From positions 399,999 through 463,998 of the forward strand of contig CAXAMN010026672.1 in assembly GCA_963970005.1 (NCBI GenBank): a stretch of DNA of 64,000 nucleotides. The letters are read 5' to 3'. Positions 45,902 through 53,059 of the stretch are shown one piece after another. Numbering within the stretch: position 1 is the first letter of the stretch; every line of letters begins with the position of its first letter. This DNA comes from Durusdinium trenchii. Lineage: Eukaryota; Sar; Dinophyceae; Suessiales; Symbiodiniaceae. A program made the translations under genes and the position numbers. The notes beneath the pieces are model-generated. The model saw nothing but the letters and a program-made list of their open reading frames with translations, had not been told where the DNA came from and made no database searches.

Positions 45902-48727
45902 TTCTCCTTTGTGAGGGCTCTCACTCACTTTGCGCTGCCGCTTGTCCTGTGCATGGGTGGCAAACATGTTCCCAATGTGAGCAAAGCCCTTCCGCATGTC
46001 TTCAGCAAGGGAGAGAAAAGATGACTGGGTGTCGTTTCCCTGTTTGTGCACCGCTTGATCCAGGGCCTCCACCTGCTGCTTCTGAGACTGAAGGTCTTGA
46101 GCAAGATATTCAACTCGACTGTTCAACTCAGTCTGTACCATTGCTTGATGCTCAAACCATTGGTCATACCGATCATTTTGAGCCTTGAGCTCACCCAGCG
46201 AACTCTCCAATTTGCAAAGGCGCACATCAGCATCCCAGGAAGTCTGCATTGCCGCGTCATCTGAGCATGCTGCATGATCCTCAAGCTCTTTACGAACCAC
46301 TGACTTCATATCATCACGAAGCTTCTTCTCCACCTCCTCCAACTTCTGCTTGGCTGGTGCCGTGATGTCTCCTCCCACTGGCTTAGGCTGTGTAGGTTTG
46401 AAGGCCTGCCAAGGATCATGCTGAAGCCAAGGATCACTGGACGCACTTGCATTCGACTGTCCTCGTGGTGGCTGAGATGTCCTGGTTTGCGACCGAAGAT
46501 GCGCTTTTGTCTTGAACGATCCCAAAATGCTTGGGGCTTCCTTAGTATTCACCACGGAGCGAACCTTGGTGACCACCACATCTCCATGAGCTCCTTGGAG
46601 CACAGCGCTCGGCGGTTGGGTACCGCTGCCAACATGCCATCCAGCTCCCTCCGGACCACCACGCACCGGTTGTAGCGGTTTTGCCGCCCAGCCCCATGAC
46701 TTAAGGCATTTGATCAACCCTGCCCTGGTGGTGCCATGCGGCAAAGGATGCATTAGGTAGATGTCCTGAACCTGAATCTTCATGTAAGTCTCGTGCGGTC
46801 TAAGCTCTGCAAAGGCCTTCTCCATATCACCATCTTTGAACCTGAGTCCCCAACGTTGGCCCAGCCTCACCAAAGCAATCGCCCCATCAATGGTTTTCTT
46901 CTTGTGCTCAGCTTCGCAATGTCCATGCTGATTCAGCCAGATAACTCCATATCCTGCTGCCGGTCCTTTTCCATCATCCTGTCGAGGCTCCACATAGAAA
47001 CCACGCTGTCCTGACAGAGTTTGTACCTGTTCTGCTGCTGAGCTAACCACTCTGGCCAACACTGAGAATTGGCCCGCATCCTCCGGCTTCACCCTTCCAC
47101 CTCCATCAGTTCGGGACCATCGTCTTTCCCAGATGTCAGTGAGCAGGCTCTCATAATCTTGGTCCACTGGACAATGATGTCGCACACAGTCTCCGCCACA
47201 AGCATCACCCCGACAGATAGTAAGGCCCGGGATGGCCTGAAACAACTGTCGAAGAGGACCCTGACAGAACGATTCCCAGTTGCCCCCTGTCTGTTCAAAC
47301 TCATCTCTAAATACCTGCAGTCGTAGTGTTGCCATAGGCAAAGCATTCAGACTTGGAGGATTGGAGGCATGGTGCCGACTGACATTCTCATCACCCAACT
47401 GAATCAGCGACCCCTGCACAAGCACTGGCTCTTGCGTGCCCTGATAAAGCACCGGGTAGCGCATGTGATCAACTGGAAGTAGACCAATCAGATCATGTGG
47501 AACCTGTGAGGTAGTCAACAATGCAAGCGGTGACAGACTCAGACTTTTCCCCTCTTTGAGATAAGGGCCAGCCTCAGCCACTGTTGCAAATGCCACTCCT
47601 GTAGCCTGACTAGACACCTCAGCCAGTTGGATCTGCTGCAACGCATTGCCCTCTGAGTCAACAAATGAACCTGCAATCAGGCTGAGTTGGCATGGACTGA
47701 TCTGCAGCGGTTGAGGTTCTGCTCGGTCACGTCGATTGTCCTTCTTACGAGAAGCTGACGACACTCCATGGTTCTCTTCAGCACGTGCTCTAACCTGTTT
47801 CATGAGTTCATCAGCCTTCACCCATTGAAAACGCACCGATGGCATGGAACCAAGCTGTTTCAACTCAGCCCAGGGGTGCTTCTGACGCATGGCCTTGGCC
47901 ATGGCTGGTTCCCCTACTGCTGCAATCCCTGCCAATGCTCGCTCTGGGGCACGCTCCTTTGGAACTCCCTTGGTGATCAGCAAATCTGCCACCTCCTGAA
48001 CAAGACGGTGCTCTGAGCCATCTTGACCACATGCCCAAACTGAATGAGAGGCTTCCCAAGAATCCTGGAGCAAGTGATGAAGATCCGTCAACTCTGTTTG
48101 AGTCCAAGTCTCCTCAGGGCGTAGAACCATGGCCAAGTGGGCAAGAGCAATCACACCACAATGATCATGCTGCTCCTGAGTCAGTGCTGTGACAAAGTTA
48201 ATGACGAAGCCTCTGGCCGCTAACACGGTCTGAGCCCATTGAGCCACTGAGGTCACCATTTGATCATGTGCATGTGGCAGTCCATCGTAATAGTCCACCT
48301 CGACCCAACCCATAGAATCTCGAATCACCAGAAGGAGCCAATGATGTGCTGACTCAAGCAAGAGAGCAACCGACTGGGTCAATGGCAAGTGCTTCTGCAG
48401 GAAGGCAGTTGCCTCCTCTTCATTGCCATGTCCCAGGGCAACACTGAATAGTACTGGCATCAAAATCACTTCACCTGTGGTTTCAGCCATGAGATGGTCC
48501 GCAAATCGAGCCATGGCCAACAGGTCAACCCCTTCTGCCGCTGGGATGTCCTCAATCTCCATCTGGGAATCTTCATCCTGCATAGGCACCATCAACCATT
48601 CATGCCATTGTTCCAAGTCAGCCGAAGTGGGTGCACTCAGGAGCGTGCAAGCCTGTCGTAGATGTGCTAGAGCCACTGCTGCACTCAAGTGAGGCTGAGG
48701 CTGCACTACCATTCTAGCAAAAATCAC
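45899..48727 (-). CDS. Retroelement ORF2: C48-like protease and nucleic-acid-binding protein
   Basis: 942 codons from GTG 48727; the frame is open back to 48777 and the first ATG is codon 6. Residues 1-25 complete the protease domain begun in ORF1 (Q9-x5-S15, where Cys is expected). A full second Ulp1/C48-like domain spans about 85-200: H129-W, D148 in YYDG, Q184-x5-C190-G, the classical His-Asp-Gln-Cys set. The family cleaves ubiquitin-like conjugates or polyproteins. Middle region unknown, with a Cys/His cluster around 475-495 (CRGDACGGDC, HHC). RNA-binding-like region 560-720. The DPW-x4-DPWQAF motif is followed by a long coiled coil near 770-900 (heptads in LEEVEKKL, VEYLAQDLQSQK). This fits an ORF1p-like RNA-packaging role plus a protease. 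It ends at UGA 45899-45901. Confidence 0.8.
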   Translation of the reverse strand: MIFARMVVQPQPHLSAAVALAHLRQACTLLSAPTSADLEQWHEWLMVPMQDEDSQMEIEDIPAAEGVDLLAMARFADHLMAETTGEVILMPVLFSVALGHGNEEEATAFLQKHLPLTQSVALLLESAHHWLLLVIRDSMGWVEVDYYDGLPHAHDQMVTSVAQWAQTVLAARGFVINFVTALTQEQHDHCGVIALAHLAMVLRPEETWTQTELTDLHHLLQDSWEASHSVWACGQDGSEHRLVQEVADLLITKGVPKERAPERALAGIAAVGEPAMAKAMRQKHPWAELKQLGSMPSVRFQWVKADELMKQVRARAEENHGVSSASRKKDNRRDRAEPQPLQISPCQLSLIAGSFVDSEGNALQQIQLAEVSSQATGVAFATVAEAGPYLKEGKSLSLSPLALLTTSQVPHDLIGLLPVDHMRYPVLYQGTQEPVLVQGSLIQLGDENVSRHHASNPPSLNALPMATLRLQVFRDEFEQTGGNWESFCQGPLRQLFQAIPGLTICRGDACGGDCVRHHCPVDQDYESLLTDIWERRWSRTDGGGRVKPEDAGQFSVLARVVSSAAEQVQTLSGQRGFYVEPRQDDGKGPAAGYGVIWLNQHGHCEAEHKKKTIDGAIALVRLGQRWGLRFKDGDMEKAFAELRPHETYMKIQVQDIYLMHPLPHGTTRAGLIKCLKSWGWAAKPLQPVRGGPEGAGWHVGSGTQPPSAVLQGAHGDVVVTKVRSVVNTKEAPSILGSFKTKAHLRSQTRTSQPPRGQSNASASSDPWLQHDPWQAFKPTQPKPVGGDITAPAKQKLEEVEKKLRDDMKSVVRKELEDHAACSDDAAMQTSWDADVRLCKLESSLGELKAQNDRYDQWFEHQAMVQTELNSRVEYLAQDLQSQKQQVEALDQAVHKQGNDTQSSFLSLAEDMRKGFAHIGNMFATHAQDKRQRKVSESPHKGE

Positions 48728-48728
48728 C

Positions 48729-48740
48729 TCAACGTGCTCG
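48729..48740 (-). promoter_or_regulatory. Candidate +1 frameshift site CGU-UGA
   Basis: ORF1 ends CGA-GCA-CGU-UGA. Reading CGU and skipping the U of UGA gives GAG-GUG-AUU, the ORF2 frame. With that +1 step the residues around the join align without gaps to the second, intact C48 domain: LASRA-R-EVIF against LAARG-FVINF, then both end ALAHL. Sense codon plus UGA is the layout of known +1 sites (release factor 2, antizyme). The frames overlap only between 48729 and 48777. A one-base insertion in this copy is the alternative. Confidence 0.5.
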
Positions 48741-50879
48741 AGATGCCAAGAGTCTGCTGGCCCATTCGCCGACTCCCCTCATCTCATGGTCCAGCAAATG
48801 AATCACTCCATCAAAGTAGTGCACTTCAACTTTGTCGGCAGCTCGGATGCATGAGAACATAGCCCAATGGCCACAGCTATGAAATATTCCATGAAATACC
48901 AAGCACTGACCACATCGATGAAGCACAGTACTTGGAAGGTGCAACGGAGCATGAACCAGCACCTGTGCTTGTGCTACTGAGAGAAGAATCTCATCTGGTC
49001 CAGAAGGGCTCAAAGCCAAACCATCAATAGCTCGCTGAAGCTGAGGTCCTGTGATGTCATCTTGAGGCTGTTGATACTTCACACCCGTGTCCAGAGGCCC
49101 TGCACTGGTCAGCACCGGAACGTCCTGCAGCGTGATGTCCTCCCAGATCCTTGAATCCGGAAACCAGCAGCCATCATGATCATCATACAGCCTGACTGGA
49201 GCCACCTGAAGGCGCAGCCGCCAGAAAGCCTCAAAAAGAAAGCTACCAGCATAGATCAAAGTTTGCCATGTCATCCCTTCGGAAATCAGCTTCACCATGA
49301 CCAGGTTCACCTTGCCTGTTTGTCCTGAGGCTTCATTTCTCACTACCGTATAGGCTCCATTCTGCCCTGATGGATGCAGGATGGCAAGACCATGCAAACG
49401 GACACCTTCATCTTCTAGCGCCACCTCAGAGCATGCAAGCAGCCTGCATTCAGCTGCTAGGAAATCTTCCACCTTGTGGATGCCCACTGATGCAATAAGC
49501 TCACTGCCAAGAGCACTCCAGACATGTGTCAACTGGCGATCAGGAATGGTCTGTGGTGGAAACACATGATACCTTCGACGAAGCAAATCATCAAGGTAGG
49601 TCTTGAGGGCCTTCTCTGGAGATGGCAAATTCGCAAACAAAGGACACCAAATCTGAGCAAGCAACCAAAGGGCCTGCGCCGGTGCGGCAATTTGACCCAA
49701 CATTACCAAGCTGGCACGCAGATCGTCATTGAAGACCATGTCCGGCATGATGGTTTGCAGTACTGCGAGTTCACGGGGGTGAAGCCATCGGGGCATTCCA
49801 CTCAACTGGGAATGGACATACACTCCCCGCAGGCCAGCCCTCTCCAGCCTCTCGGGGCTGAGTCCCTGACTGCGGCAATTGCAAGGACATCCCATCAACT
49901 GACTTCCATAGGAGTGAAGGAATGTGGGCGCAACCCCATTGGTCTGAAGCACTCGTTCCTCCAGTCCGAAGCTAGGTTCATGGAATGCATGCAGCTCAAC
50001 ACCATTCAGTTCAAGTTGATCTTCTTCATGTTCAGGCCAGCACGGCCATGCTGGAATCACATCACTGACACTCGGAAAAGAGAAGCTGGGCCATGATCTC
50101 AAGCACACGGGCAGCCAAGCATGTGAGGTAATCACTGCCCACCATCTGTGACGCCGGCAAGGCCACAACTCTTCCAAAGCAAGCTCAATGGTCCTCATGC
50201 CAAAACCCAAGCCTCCTGCCAACTGAGCCAGGGTGTTCTGGATCTCCGGTACAACACCTGCCTCCACAACGCACTCCAGTAGAATCAACCCCGGTTGCAT
50301 GAGCCATGCAGCCCGTGCAACCCCCATGAACACTGCCGCCCTGCTGTCTCCCATGCCCTTGGCGTCCCCCTGCTTCGAAAAAGGCTGACAGGGAAAGCCT
50401 GCTGACAAGGTGCCTCGCTTGGCTCCATTCAACAAGTGCATGCGACAGATGTCACTATCTCGTAGCACTGAGCCCTGGATCGGGTTTGGATGTCCATTGT
50501 CCCGAAGATGTGAGATGGCAAGGTGGTTCACATCTAAGGCTCCCACAGCCCAGCCTCCTATTTGAGCCGCCCCCATGGAGATGCAAGCAATGCCACTGCA
50601 TAGCTCTTTCACTTCACGTAGATCCTCCACGCTAAGCTGACCTCTAGCCACAGTCACCGAGGACGCGTCAATCAGCAGCAAAAGCCCCATGCTATCATGA
50701 TTAACCTGAGCGTCATACACAGTAACACGACCAGAGATGTCATCTGGAAGACCTGCGATTCGAATCATCTTTCCGGAAAGCGGCAGGGTCGCCATTCGAG
50801 GCGACAAACCAGGAGCTCCAACGTCAATCACCCCAGTCCATCGTCCAGGAAAAGGAATGTCCAGCGGGTGTAGTTCCAT
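48729..50879 (-). CDS. Retroelement ORF1: C5 cytosine-DNA methyltransferase with half a C48 domain
   Basis: 716 codons, ATG at 50879. Transfers methyl from S-adenosylmethionine to cytosine C5. Motifs in order: I LCSGIACISMGAAQIGG (93-109), III region GSVLRDSDI (136-144), IV GFPCQPFSKQG with nucleophile C164, V-like GMGDSR (175-180), VI LLECV (200-204; E202 kept, the usual ENV Asn replaced by Cys), VIII CRRHRW (241-246), IX HPRELAVLQ (367-375), X LGQIAAPAQA (394-403). A short target-recognition region 250-360 contains CPCNC (331-335). Residues 410-600 are unknown. 600-716 hold the first half of a Ulp1-like protease: H671-W, VEVHYFDG (D690), W706. The DNMT is complete enough to be active. Methylating the element's own DNA copy or evading host silencing is inference. 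Confidence 0.9.
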   Translation of the reverse strand: MELHPLDIPFPGRWTGVIDVGAPGLSPRMATLPLSGKMIRIAGLPDDISGRVTVYDAQVNHDSMGLLLLIDASSVTVARGQLSVEDLREVKELCSGIACISMGAAQIGGWAVGALDVNHLAISHLRDNGHPNPIQGSVLRDSDICRMHLLNGAKRGTLSAGFPCQPFSKQGDAKGMGDSRAAVFMGVARAAWLMQPGLILLECVVEAGVVPEIQNTLAQLAGGLGFGMRTIELALEELWPCRRHRWWAVITSHAWLPVCLRSWPSFSFPSVSDVIPAWPCWPEHEEDQLELNGVELHAFHEPSFGLEERVLQTNGVAPTFLHSYGSQLMGCPCNCRSQGLSPERLERAGLRGVYVHSQLSGMPRWLHPRELAVLQTIMPDMVFNDDLRASLVMLGQIAAPAQALWLLAQIWCPLFANLPSPEKALKTYLDDLLRRRYHVFPPQTIPDRQLTHVWSALGSELIASVGIHKVEDFLAAECRLLACSEVALEDEGVRLHGLAILHPSGQNGAYTVVRNEASGQTGKVNLVMVKLISEGMTWQTLIYAGSFLFEAFWRLRLQVAPVRLYDDHDGCWFPDSRIWEDITLQDVPVLTSAGPLDTGVKYQQPQDDITGPQLQRAIDGLALSPSGPDEILLSVAQAQVLVHAPLHLPSTVLHRCGQCLVFHGIFHSCGHWAMFSCIRAADKVEVHYFDGVIHLLDHEMRGVGEWASRLLASRAR

Positions 50880-50947
50880 GACCTAAACCACATCCCTCGA
50901 ACTTCCGTAGCTAACGGTGAACCTCTGGTAGGATTCGAGCCGACACT
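50880..50947 (-). other. Retroelement 5' leader
   Basis: 68 nt between the 5' end and the ORF1 ATG. Minus-strand start AGTGTCGGCTCGAATCCTAC resembles a tRNA T-arm (stem GTCGG/CCTAC with one mismatch, loop CTCGAAT). No other tRNA parts are visible. It might act as an internal promoter B-box remnant; weak. Confidence 0.3.
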
Positions 50948-50962
50948 ATCTTCAAACAAACA
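50948..50962. repeat. Target-site duplication, 5' side of retroelement
   Basis: ATCTTCAAACAAACA, identical to 40492-40506. Confidence 0.75.
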
Positions 50963-51162
50963 AAAGGCAAAATCATCAAACTCCAAGTTTTGGTCCCAGC
51001 TCTTCCAAGCTCTAGAGCCGACCCGCATCCCGCTTCCTGGCCCACGATTTTTAATCCCGACAGTAGCACTCTTTCACTTAGGGACGTTCGACTCCCCAAC
51101 CAGCTCGTTCCAGGTCGTTCTGTTCTCCATGTTCTGTCCCATGCGCCCGGAAACCGGGACAC

Positions 51163-51252
51163 CGCGTCCGGCCCCTCAATCGGCCCCGGGCCCGTTCCGA
51201 ACGGCCCGGAAACCGCCCGTTTCGACGGCGTCCAGGGGATCCATCCACAGAC
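51163..51252 (-). CDS. Candidate internal exon
   Basis: Minus strand, acceptor GGTCTTCCGGCAG|GTC and donor GACGCG|GTGTC, exactly 30 codons: VCGWIPWTPSKRAVSG, PFGTGPGPIEGPDA. It lies 216 bp before the 5' end of the retroelement. The plus strand is also open (HAPGNRDTASGPSIG), which lowers confidence. Confidence 0.3.
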
Positions 51253-51833
51253 CTGCCGGAAGACCTGGGGATGTACCGGAATTCCCAGGCCCATTTCAAT
51301 GAAGGCAGCGTAAACGGCGTAACCTTTATATTCTTTATATCCTTTGGCACGTCGTCCTGGTTTGCCACGTCCTTTGGTAGAGAACACTCTGAGGTTCCAC
51401 CAGCACCTGACTCTACAGGTCTCCGAGGTCATGCAGGTGACCTGGCAGACTTCAACGTTGGAGGCCACCTGTGAGGTCGGGCCCTGGCATGTGACCATCA
51501 TGCGAGTCCCCACACAGAGTGCCCTGCCCTTAGGTCTCTTGTGGCGTCCGCAGGTAGCGATGGCCTCCAACCTAGTAGCTTCTTGCCCTTAGGTCTCATC
51601 TTTTTTCATTTCTTTTTTCGTGCTTTTCCTCTTTTTCGACCAAGCAGCGTGACTGAGATCATGAGCAGCAAGACCTGGATCGCAGCTCGACCGCCCGCGA
51701 GATCGACGGTGAAGCATCGGCACCAACGGTGTCATGGCTGAAAAACCATCGATGCCTTTGGCTGGACTGGGAAGCACCGGATGCTTTCGGGATGCCATAC
51801 TGTGAAACAGCCGGGTTTGCACATGGTGAAAGC

Positions 51834-51935
51834 CGGATGTCCGGGACTGGCATCTGCTCCCCTTTCCAACCACCGTTGGCCGTTTCTCGGCAGTCCCATG
51901 GCAGTCCCATGCATAGTCGTGTCCGGGCATGGTTT
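51834..51935. repeat. Hairpin element relic, GGGACTGCC family
   Basis: TGTCCGGGACTGGCATCTGC mirrors GGCAGTCCCATGCATAGTCG loosely, with the shared AACCACCGTTGGCCGTTTCT centre also present at 22940. Confidence 0.65.
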
Positions 51936-52260
51936 GCCGGATGTGTTTCTCTTTTTGTTCAAAACATGAACCCGATGACCGACCACCCATACCGACTGAC
52001 CCAACTGACTCGTCGTAGCATTTTAAAACATGGGACATGACCCAAAATTGAACAAAAACAAACAAACAGGTACAGATTGGGCCCCCCATTTTCTGAGGTA
52101 CTTACTGAGACCCCAGGTATATGGAAGATTCACCTATAGACATTCCTATACAGCCTATATGCAGTCTATATACATTGACCCTTCACACGCCGCCAATTGA
52201 TTGGTCATGATGCCAGTTTGGGATTGAACCTCAAAACACCCTTGTGTTGGTTCGGGCGCC

Positions 52261-52599
52261 TTGCTCCTTAGGGTAAGACGTGTCTTCGCCCAGCAGAATC
52301 CTGTACTGACACTGTCCGGGTCACCGGCAACGCTGGAAATGCAACTCCGAGCTTTGGTGCTGGTCGATTTTCGAAACCTTCCAAGGGATCGTACGGAGGT
52401 CTCCCTATTTGAGCTACGCACCCGCGGGAGGTTTCTGCAGGAGGTGCGTCACACGCGGGTTGCTACGAGTTCGGCCAGTCCGCCGAGTTCGTCGGCTTCG
52501 ACCCTGGCGGATCCGGCGGAGCCTGTCATCGGCACTGTTGGGTTTTTCAGGGATTCTCCAGGCACTGACCTCCCCGGACGAGGACGGCTCGGAACATAG
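52261..52599 (+). other. Open frame on plus strand overlapping a minus-strand exon candidate
   Basis: 113 codons to TAG: VLTLSGSPATLEMQLRAL, VLVDFRNLPRDRTEVSLF, ELRTRGRFLQEVRH then a Ser-rich tail. The first half looks coding on the plus strand. The second half (52455-52534) reads better on the minus strand: GSARVEADELGGLAELVATR between acceptor CCAACAG|TG and donor ACCCGC|GTGTG. Probably one real exon on each strand or one of the two; unresolved. Confidence 0.3.
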
Positions 52600-52938
52600 A
52601 CCTGTCTACCATATAGACCAGGCACTTGGAGCTAACAGAAGCGACCAACCACAAAAGACCACCTTTGGGTATGTGGGAGACCAACCTGTCTCTTGTCTGT
52701 TCCATCGGGTTCGTCTCCCTATGACCAACATATACCAACTCTACGTCTTGAATCCTCTTTGCTTGGTCTCCCTGTTTGCCCTTCGGACTCAGACAGGCCG
52801 CCGGATGCAAAGCGACCAGCTGCGCAATGGAGAGGTAGTCCAGGAAGCCGGGTCCTCGCCGCTTCACAGTCCACGACCAGGACCAGAGCTGAGTGTGGAG
52901 CAGGATCCACCCAGGTCTGGGGGTGGTAGAAATGAACC

Positions 52939-53054
52939 TTCCCTAAGAATCCGATCCCGAACCAAAACACATACGGTTTGGGAACCGGGCCCGGACCCCT
53001 GCGTTTCGAGGTCGGGTCCGACCCCTGCCATGGAGAGCCCAAGGATTGTTAGGA
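52939..53054. repeat. Hairpin MITE-like element, ACCCTAAGAATCCG family, long variant
   Basis: TTCCCTAAGAATCCGATCC at the left; the right end is decayed (GGATTGTTAGG). Internal GGTTTGGGAACCGGGCCCGG and GACCCCTGCGTTTCGAGGTC are identical to the copy ending at 15627. Confidence 0.7.
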
Positions 53055-53059
53055 TTTGG

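Larger units (their letters stand above)
40507..50947 (-). mobile_element. Full-length non-LTR retrotransposon with DNA methyltransferase and C48 proteases
   Basis: About 10.44 kb, minus strand. It lies between two identical 15-bp direct repeats, ATCTTCAAACAAACA, at 40492-40506 and 50948-50962. Layout: 67-nt 5' leader, ORF1 (50879-48729), ORF2 (48727-45899), ORF3 (45859-40607, open from 45898), 100-nt 3' tail with a hairpin CTGGCCCC-GACA-GGGGCAG at 40567-40585 and no poly-A. The APE endonuclease plus RT plus RNase H order is typical of I/L1-like LINEs; the DNMT-first order and two C48 domains are unusual. Dinoflagellate retrotransposons that captured cytosine methyltransferases have been reported. 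Codons of all catalytic domains are intact apart from the recoding points, so this copy may be young. It lies in the orientation of the surrounding candidate exons, possibly within an intron. Confidence 0.85.

Noticed and set aside
50911..51570. A 219-codon minus-strand ORF just upstream of the retroelement
   Set aside because: It runs through intron-like low-GC sequence into the element's 5' end; only the 51163-51252 part has exon features.
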